From assembly GCA_026120035.1 (NCBI GenBank), contig JALRME010000034.1, positions 350,902-414,901 on the forward strand: DNA of 64,000 nt. Direction: 5' to 3'. This document shows positions 21,753-32,844 of this stretch, in pieces. Source of the stretch: Coleophoma eucalyptorum (taxonomy: Eukaryota > Ascomycota > Leotiomycetes > Helotiales > Dermateaceae). Numbering within the stretch: the stretch's first letter is position 1; each line of letters starts with the position of its first letter. The translations under genes and the position numbers were made by a program. The notes below the pieces were generated by a model, which worked only from the letters and a program-made list of their open reading frames with translations, did no database searches and was not told the DNA's origin.

Positions 21753-22715
21753 CTAACTCTTAGCGCGTTGGACTATAACTTGCAGACTCACTTCTTTGTC
21801 GAACTCTCCGTTCAGCACTTTCCATGGCCATATCATAGACCAGTTCCATTCCGGGGGTATTAACTTATTACTGTTTTCAAGACCATTACGCGCGATATCT
21901 ACACACCTGCCTTCAGGGGTCCACCAAAAACCCCTCGTAAATCTACAAAGGCACCAAGCTCGAGCAAGCAAGGCAAGGGCTAGAGCAGCATTCTCATTCA
22001 ATAGCGCTAAAAAATGAGAGTGCTCCCAAATTGGCATTAAGAAAGCCGCATGGTATAAGCTATCTATACTTAGAGTCATGTGCTGAGCCGCGGAGGAGTA
22101 TAGGTGATTAAGCGGTTCTATGCAATGCTCATAGGTCCTTGAATCTTTCTCATCAAGCGTAGAATCGGTCCTCAATTGTTCTAGCATATATTCCAAGTCA
22201 ATCTTTCCACTCTGGAGAAGAGAGGACGATTCAAAATCGGTCACAGCTGTGAAAAGGCAGCTAGGCATGTCGAACAACTGGCGGGTTTCCGCAGTTATGA
22301 AGCCTTCCACGGTTCCGAAAACTTGCTGCAGACCCTGGCCCATATACCAGGTCTGTAATGGGAGGTAGAATCGGCCTGCATTGTGAATAGGGTTATTATA
22401 AATGCACCAAGTATGGTTCATGAGCAGAAATCCTGCTGCGAGTAAAGCTTCGGCATTCTCACAGCTGTGATGCTCATTTAATGCTTTACGATGCCCCTTC
22501 AGAGCCTTATCAAAATAACCTAGAGATAGCACTTCGGGACAGCTGATGGTTGAACAAGGGCATGCTCGCAAGTAATGGGCAAAAATTCCAAGTAGGGAAT
22601 AGAGAACCGTCTCGTTGTCAAATGCCATCCGAGGGAAGTATTCTTTCCACGTGTAGGCATCAACTAAGCTACAATCCTCCATTCGTGGCTGGTATCTCGG
22701 GTTCGTTAAGAACAT
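21753..22715 (-). CDS. Fungal-specific regulator-like protein without a visible zinc cluster
   Basis: Single open frame of 320 residues. The text resembles the effector region of Zn2Cys6 regulators (fungal_trans_2 type), especially the C-terminal WWTPEGRCVDIARNGLENSN and PPEWNWSMIWPW. N-terminal segments such as YSLLGIFAHYLRA and LLAAGFLLMNHTW are helical. No Cys6 motif is found in this frame or in the ~450 bases upstream, so the protein is either a naturally DNA-binding-less relative, truncated at its 5' end, or has an upstream exon I could not find. It lies between the FAD monooxygenase (convergent) and the SDR (divergent). Confidence 0.62.
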   Translation of the reverse strand: MFLTNPRYQPRMEDCSLVDAYTWKEYFPRMAFDNETVLYSLLGIFAHYLRACPCSTISCPEVLSLGYFDKALKGHRKALNEHHSCENAEALLAAGFLLMNHTWCIYNNPIHNAGRFYLPLQTWYMGQGLQQVFGTVEGFITAETRQLFDMPSCLFTAVTDFESSSLLQSGKIDLEYMLEQLRTDSTLDEKDSRTYEHCIEPLNHLYSSAAQHMTLSIDSLYHAAFLMPIWEHSHFLALLNENAALALALLARAWCLCRFTRGFWWTPEGRCVDIARNGLENSNKLIPPEWNWSMIWPWKVLNGEFDKEVSLQVIVQRAKS

Positions 22716-23163
22716 TTCCTAATACGGTTAGAACCGCTGCTCACATCGGCGCTGTGAATTGTACCGTTGGGTACGTTGGTCTCCCCTAGACGCCCTGCCA
22801 TGCCTGCTGGCAACTGCTGGCAGCTGGTTACTATCAAAGACGCGTCACCCACTATTCTACTCTGTAGGTGCCGTTTTATTGCCATACAGAACCATCATAG
22901 TACGACTTATCCCCGGAGTTTCACGCGCCATGTTGTCTAAACGCCGCCTTCGCCGAAAATGATTCTGCATACAATCGCATTAAACGCCGATAATGGATTC
23001 TGAAGCCGTCTTATGATATCACTTTCCGGCCTCTAGTTGATCTTAAAAGTTGTGACATATATCCATTTGATGCCGCTCTGCTTTCTCAAACATTCTCTCC
23101 GCCTTCAATCGTCATAGCATCTGCTGCCAAGCGCAACGTCAGCATTCCCCTCATCTGTATAAA
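22716..23163. promoter_or_regulatory. Divergent promoter region between regulator-like gene and SDR
   Basis: About 450 bases separating two divergent starts, so it probably carries both promoters. No specific operator was recognised. Confidence 0.4.
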
Positions 23164-24205
23164 ATGCCACCACCACAAGGAGCACAAAATCCCCTTGAGG
23201 GCCCAGGTATGACAATTACTCTTCGACACCCCTCTATTCTCATTCTGCGCTCCCCAAACTCCAAGACTAATACAACAAAGGTGATTATACCGTGACCAAG
23301 GACGTCCACAATGATACTTACCAAGCCATCTCTCCTCTCTCAAACCCTCCTTTGAACAAAGCTGTCTTCATTGTTGGAGCATCCCGAGGTATTGGTCTCT
23401 CTACTGCTAAATCTTTCGCCGAAGCCGGTGCCTCCCATATCGCTATCGGCGCACGCTCCAACCTCAGTACCGTCCGATCCGCCATCCTCGCCGCTGCAGC
23501 CGAAGCCAGGCGCGCTCCACCTCAAGTTCTCTGTGTTGAGATTGACATTTCCTCGCAAAAGAGCACAGAGAAAGCAGCCGCATTGGTCACAGAGGAATTT
23601 GGCAAACTCGACATCCTGCTCATCAATGCGGGGGTACTCACAGAAATGGCGCTGATCGCTGACAGTGATCCAGAAAAATGGTGGACTAATTGGGAGATTA
23701 ACGTGAAAGGGCCGTATCTTATTTCGAGGGCGCTTCTCCCTCTGATGCTGAAAGGAGGGGACAAGACGATTATTACGACGAGTAGCGTGGGTGCGCATTT
23801 GACTACGCCAAGTCTTAGTGCGTATCAAACAACCAAGCTCGCTGTGTTAAGACTCATGGAGTTTGTAAGCACAGAGTATAAGGATCAAGGCGTGGTTGCA
23901 TATTCAATCCACCCGGGGAATATTCCCACCACGCTAGTGACTGGGGAGCATGGCATACCAGAGAACATGGCGCATGGTAAGTTGTCTTGTAGAAGTGAGT
24001 AGGCATGCATTTGAACTGACTTTTGGATGCAGTTTTTACTGAAAGTCCAGAGTTGAGTGCGGATACCATTGTCTATTTATCGAAGGAGAAGAGAGAGTGG
24101 CTAGCTGGAAGATATATTAATTGTACTTGGGACATGCCTGAGTTGATGACACAAGAAGATGAGATTGTGAATGGAGACAAGTTGAAAGTAAGAATAATTC
24201 TTTAA
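23164..24205 (+). CDS. Short-chain dehydrogenase/reductase
   Basis: Three exons, 23164-23206, 23281-23976 and 24033-24205, with GT-AG introns of 74 and 56 nt, giving 303 residues. Motifs of classical SDRs are present: the cofactor turn VGASRGIGLS near residue 45, NAGV near ~125, a catalytic Ser in TTSSVG, and YQTTK as the Tyr-x3-Lys pair. The C-terminal exon (FTESPELSADTIVYLSKEKREWLAGRY, split here by the acceptor) is typical of fungal SDRs in which the late part covers the substrate. Soluble NAD(P)-dependent enzyme; substrate unknown. The exons join in frame and the gene looks intact. Confidence 0.93.
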
Positions 24206-25817
24206 GTCAGCATTATTGTTGAATCTTCCATTGTGTAAAGCAGAAATTTAGGGGTGATGAGAGGGGATGTCTCCACTTGTGTGGAGAGATAGAATACGAC
24301 AAATAGTAAGCTTCAGGGAAAATGTATACAAAGGATTTGAAAGAAAGAAGGCCTATTATTCGATAAAGCAATAATGCCACAATGAATGGTGCCTTATCTC
24401 TAGGTCGGGAAACAAACACAGGACGAAACAGTTATTAACTGAATCTATCATTTATACTTCACCTCTCCAGATCTTCGCACTGCTTCACATCACTTACTGA
24501 TCCTAAGAGTGGACGAATAATTGACTAAACAGAATAATGTGGGACTTAGCTATAAATAAGACTTGCAAGCATCGATAAGAGGTATCCTGTTACTATCTAC
24601 TGCACCCATCAAACCAGGATCAATGGCTAGGACTTCGACGGATGTATTTTCAACGATAATACAGGAATAATAATTGTGTCTTCATCCAGGTTGTGTAAGG
24701 TGTAACGCCTTCTCTCGGCTATTTTCTGCGATTCTTCGCCCGAATCCAGACTTAAGTCGCCGCTAGGGTCAATAATCCCATCAGCTTTAGTCGTGATTCC
24801 GATTTCTCTTTGTTTGTTGATATTTGTCACTGACCGTAGCGGCAGTATTAAGTTTGGAATAGCAAGTTCAAGTTGTCCTGCTCCTTAAAGTAAGAATATC
24901 AGCTTGGCGGCACTGATCATAATCCTGGTGCTGACCCTGACATGATTTCGCGCTTTCTCCTGATATTTTAGGATGGTAATAGATATAAAGTAGAAATAAG
25001 CTTGGTCACGTCCGAAGTTTCTGAGCTTACTGACCAAAATTCTGCTCAGTATCTGCTGCTGCGATCGCTGACAGAAACATTGAGTTTTGGATTGAACTGC
25101 AACCAAAAATACCTCTGACAGGGCGCAGGCTTCGACGAACTCTAAAATCAAAAGGTGAGGGGGGGGGGTAACTGATGTCATTGCTGGTTTCAGTTTTGGC
25201 TTAATTGTTCAAGAACCAAGCTAGAAACATCGCTGAAGATGCCAAATAGTTAGCCTCCTAGCCTCTCAATCGGCAACGTTATAGCCTCCGGATGGTCTCA
25301 TTAAGGATATATGGCCCGCTAAGAAATGTGATCTACCCGTTAGCGGGATGAGGGTTGTTTGAGGACGCACGTGTCTGCACCAATCAGATTTATCAAAAGA
25401 TCATATTGTCAAATTATCTTTAGAGCAATACAATTTTACAAGGCCAATATGAGCCGACTAAATTCTCACTAGGTAATAATTCAGAATGTTTATTACTGTC
25501 AATATGAAGTCATGTTTTAAACTCTGTCCCGAATATGCGCTGAAGTCTTTCAGCCTAGCAAAATGCCATCTACACAGCCTCTCATCGATCGCAAAGGACG
25601 GGAACCGTAAAGCGGTATTCGAGCAAAGTTGACATCAAACAATCATTGCACTCATGTTGAATGAGGGTCATTGCACCCAGGTTGAATTAGGGTCTTAATA
25701 TGGACGTTAACCCGTCATCAATAATAAGCATCAGAGATCAGATTCAAACCTCAACCCATACTTCTCGCTAGTTATCCCAATAACCCCTTTCACCAGGCAT
25801 CTATTCGCCCTGAAAAC
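24206..25817. other. Intergenic, no gene supported
   Basis: 1.6 kb of AT-rich DNA. A minus-strand 98-codon ORF at 24885-25181 overlaps a poly-G run near 25160 and shows no domain. Nothing else recognised. Confidence 0.4.
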
Positions 25818-26444
25818 ATGCAGACGATTGTGCTTGCAGCTCCAGGAGCGGTATCCTCTCCCAAACCATGTGGTCCGGAATCCAATTGCGAATTGGTGGA
25901 AGTTGATGGAAGGACTATCTCTCGTTGGATACCCGGAATGGGCCCTGGCAGTGAGGACTATTTCACCCGGTTCAATAAGCGTGAGAATAGTATCACCACC
26001 AAAATCACTATTGGAAAAACACAGATCGACTGGGGTTGTGACGCTTCCATCCGAAAGTCTCTGGACGGTTTCAGCCAGGTTTGCGGCGATACTGGCTGCG
26101 ATGGAGGGGCTGATTACAAGCGTGATGTCGACTGGACTGATGGATCAGTGTTTCCAACTCCCCAGACAACCCTCACTTTCTCAGGCGCGTATTTCGACGG
26201 GGGCGCCAAGGATGCGTACCGCGATGCACGAATTTCTACCGTTAACTCTAAATCTGGGGTACCTGATGAGCGCCATTGGTGCCAGAACGGGTTTCAGACG
26301 GATAAATGTGGTATCTGTAAGATGTTCAGGTTTCCTAATTACATCCATATTGCACGTTATGATGACAAGAACATTAGGGACGAAGTAACTGCTGAGCCTT
26401 CCTTGAAGAAGAGCAATGGTAGCTATCACTTATGGTTTAATTAG
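25818..26444 (+). CDS. Unknown protein with eight cysteines
   Basis: Open frame of 208 residues, not recognised as any known family. Eight Cys occur as CG, NCE, GCD, VCG, TGCDGG, WCQ, KCG and ICK, and the spacing suggests disulfides. It is rich in Gly, Asp and Thr and has a YFDGGAKDAYRD segment. The N-terminus (MQTIVLAAPGAVSS) is not a convincing signal peptide. The frame stays open ~90 bases upstream of the ATG until a TAA, so an upstream exon with a signal sequence is possible but was not found. A secreted role is a guess from the Cys content. Neighbours are an SDR and an NmrA-like gene with no obvious link. Confidence 0.6.
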   Translation: MQTIVLAAPGAVSSPKPCGPESNCELVEVDGRTISRWIPGMGPGSEDYFTRFNKRENSITTKITIGKTQIDWGCDASIRKSLDGFSQVCGDTGCDGGADYKRDVDWTDGSVFPTPQTTLTFSGAYFDGGAKDAYRDARISTVNSKSGVPDERHWCQNGFQTDKCGICKMFRFPNYIHIARYDDKNIRDEVTAEPSLKKSNGSYHLWFN

Positions 26445-28238
26445 CTTTTAAATGATCTTATGGAAGCTAACGTTCGTGCTAGAATTATGTTTCGCCACAA
26501 GTGCTCTTGGATCTATTCCTGGAGCTGTTGATGGAGTGGCTAGTGAGTTCTTTGGTGTTGCGTCCGCGTGATGCGAATAAACAAGAGTCGGTCTTTAATT
26601 TCCGACTTCGTGTGGTTGGGTGATGGGTGTGATTAGCTAAGACAGGAGTGCTAGGCAAGCAGCATATAAGCTGTAGTTGGATTATAGAGTTATCGTATAG
26701 TTATATCATAGGAGTAGTATTACCCGTAAAATAAATACTCAAACGGCGAATCTCCTGAACTCTTCTATTTCTCTTGTTTGAGTCTCTTGATCTAAGATTT
26801 ATATCGAAAGAGGTTTTCTCTAAAGTTATATGATCATTGTGTAACATGGAGTATCACTCGTGGTCTATAATGAGGATAAATATTATAGCTAATTGATGTA
26901 CAGGGCCGCAGATGTTACGATTATAACAGTCTCCTATAAATCTACCAACCGACCCTAAGTCTTTTGACCTCACACGTCAAGAAGCTACCATCCGCCTTGC
27001 ACTGCGCAGTATCTATGGCTGCACTGGAATCACAAGATTCTGCTGCTGATAAAATTAAACTTTACTAGCTGCAGGAGATATATCCAGTGATCACTTTTCA
27101 CTTACGTATCATTTATCCTTCTGGAGTCACCCCGATCTCTTTAGAACTATCTTGTAATGCATGCTTTGTTAGTTCCTAGCTTCCCAGAATTCCTCTGGGG
27201 CTATACCCTCGAAGAAAATATCAGGTTATTAATGTCGAGCTATGATATGCCTGTGTTAATATACCTTTCTTAAACAGACCCAGATTGCTCGAAAATACTA
27301 CGAAAGCTCTACTGCGGTTAATTTGACTGAATTCAGCAGAATTTGGGTCGTTGCTAGAAACAGCTAGATATGCGTAGTGATAGAACTTGCGAATCTAAAT
27401 CTTTTTAACCTATGCAAGTAGATATACATTGAACTTGAGACGTCTAGCATAATGTTTTCAATCGCTATTAGCCCTATATCGCCAATAGAAGATACATTTC
27501 GAAATCTAGATCACAGTCCTCGTAGCTCTTGTGGTTAACTCTGCCTGCCAGTCTGTTAATATGATTTGAGAAGAGAGTCTTGTAGAAAGATCTGATCGTC
27601 TTACCAACAGGATTGTAAAGCGTGGTCTCAAACAAATGATTTTGGGATGGGATTTCAATCACTCTCGCCGATGTTCCTCTACCAGTCCACTGGCCACTTC
27701 TTGTCTTGAACAAGAACCAATATGAGGCCAAATTGGAAATTAATGCTACAGTTGATATTAGTATCAAATATATCGAGAAGGGTGCTTCCTAGGGAGCCTG
27801 GGTATCGGTAGGTGACTAGCAAAAATGGAAAAGACTGGACGGCAGGTTAAGATTACTATTGTTCTACCAATAAGTTCCTCCTGGGTTTATTTTGTCGGTC
27901 ATTGCCGAGGTTTAAGAGATTTGGTGAGTAATCAGACATCAGACATCACCGAAACGACCATTCGGGGTGGGATTGTGCCCAGCATACGATAGGCTAGTTT
28001 AATAATCAACCATATGTTGAATATACCGAGGCAAGAAGATTATCCAAATCGAATTCCATGCTCATGCGATTATGTCATACGGCAGCCAGGCAATTAACGT
28101 AATCCAAATTGAGAAGTGCCAGCATTGTATAGAGTTGGGAGAATAAGATTGATCAGAAATCAGGAGCTTATATGGCTCGCACGGAGATAGTACATGTATG
28201 TCTTATGTATGATTACTCATAGGCAGCATACCATCAAC
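26445..28238. other. Intergenic, no gene supported
   Basis: 1.8 kb. A minus-strand ORF at 27474-27767 (97 codons) starts with a hydrophobic run and has a plausible amino-acid mix, but no domain, start context or splice partner; it may be a gene fragment. Confidence 0.35.
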
Positions 28239-28310
28239 TATATAACTAATGGCTCTTCTAGACAGACCCATCACTGAACACAATTATATTCACATTTCAG
28301 CTCTTAAATA

Positions 28311-29399
28311 ATGACAGCAGACAATTACAAAACTTCAAAAATATTCGTCATCGGTGGTACTGGTGCCCAAGGCTTGCCAGTCGTCAAGGGACTTGTTGAA
28401 GATGGCAGGTATTCCTGCTTGGTGCTCACAAGGGACCCTCAATCGGTACGCGCAAAAGAGCTTGCAAGCCATCCAAATGTCACACTTCTTGAAGGAACCT
28501 TTACTTCGACGAAGGTACTTTGCCAAGGTCTATCGCAATGCGATGGTGCGTTTGTAAACCTTGATGGATTTAACAGTGGGGAGAAGGAGGAGATATATTG
28601 GGCTATGAAGATTTACGAATTAGCTATTCAGAATAGCATCAAGTTTTTCGTGTATGGAAATCTTGACTTCGTCACCAAAAAATCAGGATACGACCCATCA
28701 TTAAAGACAGCCCACTATGATGGCAAGGGAAGAATTGGTGAATGGATCCTACACCAAACAAGAGACAAAGACCAGAGAATGGGTGCTGCACTTTTCACAA
28801 CTGGACCATATATCGAAATGGCAACAGCGTCTGGCACAATTATGACACCTACTATAGAGAATGGAGTAGTAACATGGAGGGTACCGCTTGGAGATGGCGC
28901 TGTGGTACATGTTGCACTAGACGACTGCGCCTATTATGTGCGGTGGCTGTTCGACAATGCTCCCAGAGTGAACGGCATGGATCTCGAGGTGGCCATTGAT
29001 CATATCACGTACGCCGAACTTGCAGCAGCATTCACCAAAGTGACCGGGCATCCGGCTCAATATATCGATACCTCATTCGACGAATACTGGCAGAAAGGGC
29101 CAATGCGGACAGCAGCGGATCTTCCAGCAGCTTACAATGATCCTAAAGGCCCCACCATCCGGGAGAATTTCACAGGGTTTTGGAACATGTGGCAAGCTTC
29201 AGGACAAAATAAAGGTGTGATTAAAAGAGATTATACTTTTCTGGATAAGATATACCCTGACCGAATCAAGAGCGCTGAGCAATGGTTTCGCAGGCAGGAA
29301 GAGAAGCATGGCCAAGGAAGTCTCTGGAAAAATGTGCAAGACGACAATATAAAGCCAGTATTGAAGCTCTCTGAAGATAGAAGGAAGGGAAAATTATAA
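28311..29399 (+). CDS. NmrA-like NAD(P)-binding protein
   Basis: Intronless, 362 residues. It begins with the atypical Rossmann motif FVIGGTGAQGLPVVKGLV of the NmrA-like/isoflavone-reductase-like group, followed by LLEGTF and the DGAFVNLDGF segment. A YDGKGRIGEWI stretch occupies the active-site region, and it reads to GKL at the C-terminus. NmrA-like proteins act as NAD(P)(H) redox sensors in nitrogen repression or as reductases. Length fits. TATATA lies ~70 bases before the start (28239-28244). It converges with a P450 pseudogene whose homology stops ~60 bases beyond this stop codon. The gene itself looks intact. Confidence 0.9.
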   Translation: MTADNYKTSKIFVIGGTGAQGLPVVKGLVEDGRYSCLVLTRDPQSVRAKELASHPNVTLLEGTFTSTKVLCQGLSQCDGAFVNLDGFNSGEKEEIYWAMKIYELAIQNSIKFFVYGNLDFVTKKSGYDPSLKTAHYDGKGRIGEWILHQTRDKDQRMGAALFTTGPYIEMATASGTIMTPTIENGVVTWRVPLGDGAVVHVALDDCAYYVRWLFDNAPRVNGMDLEVAIDHITYAELAAAFTKVTGHPAQYIDTSFDEYWQKGPMRTAADLPAAYNDPKGPTIRENFTGFWNMWQASGQNKGVIKRDYTFLDKIYPDRIKSAEQWFRRQEEKHGQGSLWKNVQDDNIKPVLKLSEDRRKGKL

Positions 29400-29460
29400 C
29401 GAAGATACATTCAGTTAGCCAATTATATATAGTTGATCCGCACTTAGTGGCTAATTTAGC

Positions 29461-30129
29461 GAAGGCAGCATAATTGAACCATTCATCAAAATTTACAGGC
29501 TTATTAGCCCTAGAGAACCCATCAAGGCGTTCTTCAAGCAAGAGAAGAGCTTGATCAATATGGGGTTCGGTTTTGATAACATTTGAGAAGGCATATCCAG
29601 ATGAAACTTTTTTAGCTTTTGTAATATGACGCTTTGCGTTAACTTCCGACGTTTGGTTAACGTAGCGAGAGTCTGGAAGTGAGAAAATTCTACACCAATC
29701 TCCCTGTATAAATGGGTCAATCTATGGCCTCTGGGTTGAGATAAGTAAATGCGTACTTTATCCATCTGAGTCTTGAGATTTGAATTTATGGCACCTGGAT
29801 GGCCTACGCTGACTTCATTATAGCCGATACGAACAAAATTTCCTAATAATGGAGTCAACTAACGACCTGGTCTAACTGGTAAGTTGTCTCTACCGTGCTT
29901 CCTATGTTCTTTGATGGTTTCTTCTTCCGTATGGCCCTTTATAATGTGCCATATCTGCCAAAAGACAGAAAAAGAGCCAAGAAGGTCCAGGGATGTCACT
30001 GAGAGGTGAGAACCAGCGGCGGTGGATAAATGTCGCGATTATAAAGGCTAAGATAAGATAGCCAATAACCTTTGGAGGTGTAGGAAGCGAAAAGACTCTA
30101 GCGGAAATGATATGTCCGGGGATTTCCAT
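29461..30129 (-). pseudogene. Cytochrome P450 pseudogene, N-terminal third only
   Basis: Starts with an N-terminal membrane anchor (VIGYLILAFIIATFIH) and the Pro-rich hinge FSPLSDIPGP. A one-base frame change follows, after which WHIIKGHTEEETIKEHRKHG reads in the next frame. A GT-AG intron (29843-29893) leads to NFVRIGYNEVSVGHPGAIN, the standard early P450 strand. A possible 35-nt intron (29722-29756) then leads to IFSLPDSRYVNQTSE and on to LLLLEERLDGF and DEWFNYAAF. Homology stops there, so the I-helix, ExxR and heme Cys are absent. The frameshift and the missing two thirds mark it as a relic. It lies tail-to-tail with the NmrA-like gene. Confidence 0.85.
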
Positions 30130-30880
30130 GATGATCTGGGGATGCGAAAAGGAACAGAGAGAAGATTAGAGAGAAGAGTAATTCGGAACTGAGATCCCCC
30201 CCTTACATTTAAATCCAATCCTCTATATGGGCCGATATAGAAATCATTCCCAGCTAGGGAGTGTTTATTGCATATCCCCGATATCGAATGAATATGATTC
30301 GCTGGTTAAAGAGCAGAACCTGCACCAAGACAACCTAGCGTACAGGGGTAAGTTCCATGAACGACATATTAAACTCACGTGCACACAGCAGAGACAACCA
30401 GGGTTTCATGAGGGATGGCTACAAGTAGCCCCTTTTTGAATCAGGTGGGATTATGCTTTTCTTTGCCTGGCTACGAATATCTGTAGAACTATGAATACAG
30501 TCAATTAGTTTGCAACTAGATCAACCGTAACTCACTCGGGAATGTCGTCCGCCTCGCCGCCCAGGTCGCCGCATCTATACGACAGAGATCCTGACAGGAA
30601 TGCACGAAAGGCTCCTAGAGAAAAGAGATGATCGAAACATTTCTCATCTCGGGGACGAGTTATGAAGAAGAAAGTGGCATCCTAGACTTTTCTGTGAACA
30701 CATTTCAAACTGCGTAGTAACGACCATTGAGTTCGGCCGGGACTCCGGGTACCAGTGTCGTATTCAATTTCTTCTTTTGTTTTGACTTGGTTCTCGTAAT
30801 TTAAAGCCTTAGATTTCGCTTCAGGAAGTGTGGTCGTATAGACTATAATTTGAGCTATTTTAACGACCATTACATCCTAC
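30130..30880. other. Intergenic, former P450 promoter
   Basis: No coding stretch recognised. Marks the transition from gene-bearing to AT-rich DNA. Confidence 0.4.
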
Positions 30881-32820
30881 TATTAGATGTAAGCTTAGGA
30901 AATATGAGTGAGTTTCTAAGGATATGAACATTACTACTTCGAGAATTCACTCAGTCTATAATTCATAAGTAGATAGGAGATTCGTACTCAAGCTAAATCA
31001 TTCATTTCATACTTTTGATACGAATTATTACACGCTTCTACTATCAGCTTAGTACTCAACAACCTATAATATTTCTACTGTAGAAGGATGTTGTTGGGTT
31101 GCCCAGCCATTACCTAACTCTCCGACGGTAAAGAAGCCTATGTGGCTACTCTTATATCCCAGAATATAATATTATGCAACTTAGAAGTAAAACCAAGGGG
31201 GCCTTTGTGTATAAAGCTCTCTATCGCACTTCAGTGACTCGCTCTTGAACTGTGTACTTAGATTTAAAGCCTAGATTGAGCTAGCTTGAGACCCTATTAC
31301 CGAAGCAAAGGTTAGACTATAGCTAATAAGGTAGGCTTGTAATATATAAATGAGCTACACCTTGAGAGGTAAAGATGTTCTACTCTTACATTTTTCAAGG
31401 CTTTGTCCAAAAGAGCTTAAGTGACCCTATATAGCTTAATCTAAGGCTTGTGCTCAAGACACACTCCTCCTTGGTAAACCTTACTGTAACTGTTAAGGTC
31501 TATATATTTGTTCTACACATCTGTTCCAGTTATTTTACCTTGTAGCATTCCCTTTGAAGGTTGATAGTAGATAAGTTCTTCTCATTCCTAAGATAACTAC
31601 AATTGAACACAAATAATTAGTAATCGCGTTCACTGGGTGCTTACTTAGCTGTAGCCTGAAGGATACAGTGACTGGGACAAAAACGTCACCTTACGCCATC
31701 CTAGTTGAACTGTTACTACCTCTTGTAAGCTCTTAAACCTTCAGCAGGATACACTTAGTTTCATTGCCTTTTAATTTGGTTGTTACAATAGTGTATAGGT
31801 AGAATGGTATATAAGTATAATTCAATCTTAGACCTCCTATTATAGCTCTATTATTTTTACTACAAATTAGCTAAAATGACATCCGAAACATCGTAATCTT
31901 GATACACTTATAGATATAGAGCTAGAAGTATAGTCTTATTGCCTCGCCTAACCCTCATTCCTTTGTAGGGATGAAAGACGACCTGAATCTTAGAGCCAAG
32001 AATGATTGACAGTACAGGGTGAGATTGCAGACAGCCTACGTCACCTTTGTCTCGCCACATGGAATAGAGTCTCTTTGTAGTGTAGAATACAGTTCCCTGG
32101 GATGTCTTAAGTTCATTGCGTACCCATTTTAGCTCTTGTCCATATATAGACGGACATTGGTTCGCTTATATAGTGCACCTTGAAATTGGGCCTTGTTCCC
32201 CAGCTTATGGGGTTAGCGAACTAAAATACTTTGATAGTTCAGACTTGAAGTCTTTCTTGGAACTTTAACCTTTCTTGACTCACTGCCATGTCTCTTCTCC
32301 CTTACTTCTTTCTCTGGTAAGAAGCAGAATGCAGTATATAGACTTCAAGGCCGAGATAATCTGGATTCTAGTCGAATGACCAAAGCTGGAACATATTGAT
32401 TTTTGGTAGTGAATAACTTTAGTATGCTGTTAAACCGCTCAGATAGGGTTATGGTATTCGATTGAATGTTCGCCAATCGGCCCACTAATATGCGATCTTA
32501 CAAACTTGGTTGATGGTAAAAGTTAATTTAGACAACTCAACAGCCTGTCAATAGTTTAAACCCCTTGGCAGGAATTTAGATTCACTGGCCAGCCCCTCAT
32601 ACTACGAACATACCTTTGAAAGGAATGTTTCATCATAGATGTGTATTTAAGCCACCATTTGTGATCGGTATCACTTGAATAATGACCCTTGATTCTTTAT
32701 TAGAACATACAGACCGGTCCTAGATTCTATATATTCTTTTTCGATGTCGTCGCTCATGTTCAGTTTTAAATCCCTGATGCCAATGCCAAATGTGGGGCAG
32801 ACCCTTCATTAACTTCGCTA
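30881..32820. repeat. AT-rich, stop-riddled DNA, probably a decayed transposable element
   Basis: About 1.9 kb of AT-rich sequence with dense TAA/TAG in all frames. One minus-strand frame at about 31920-32110 stays open and looks protein-like (for example KWVRNELKTSQGTVFYTTK), but I could not assign it to a transposon family. No terminal repeats were identified. The call rests on composition and on similarity in style to the recognisable transposon relics nearby. Confidence 0.4.
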
Positions 32821-32844
32821 GCTAAATATCTTTCTCGCAACATC

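Noticed and set aside
27474..27767. 97-codon minus-strand ORF with hydrophobic start
   Set aside because: Protein-like but no motif, no partner exon and no neighbour that explains it.
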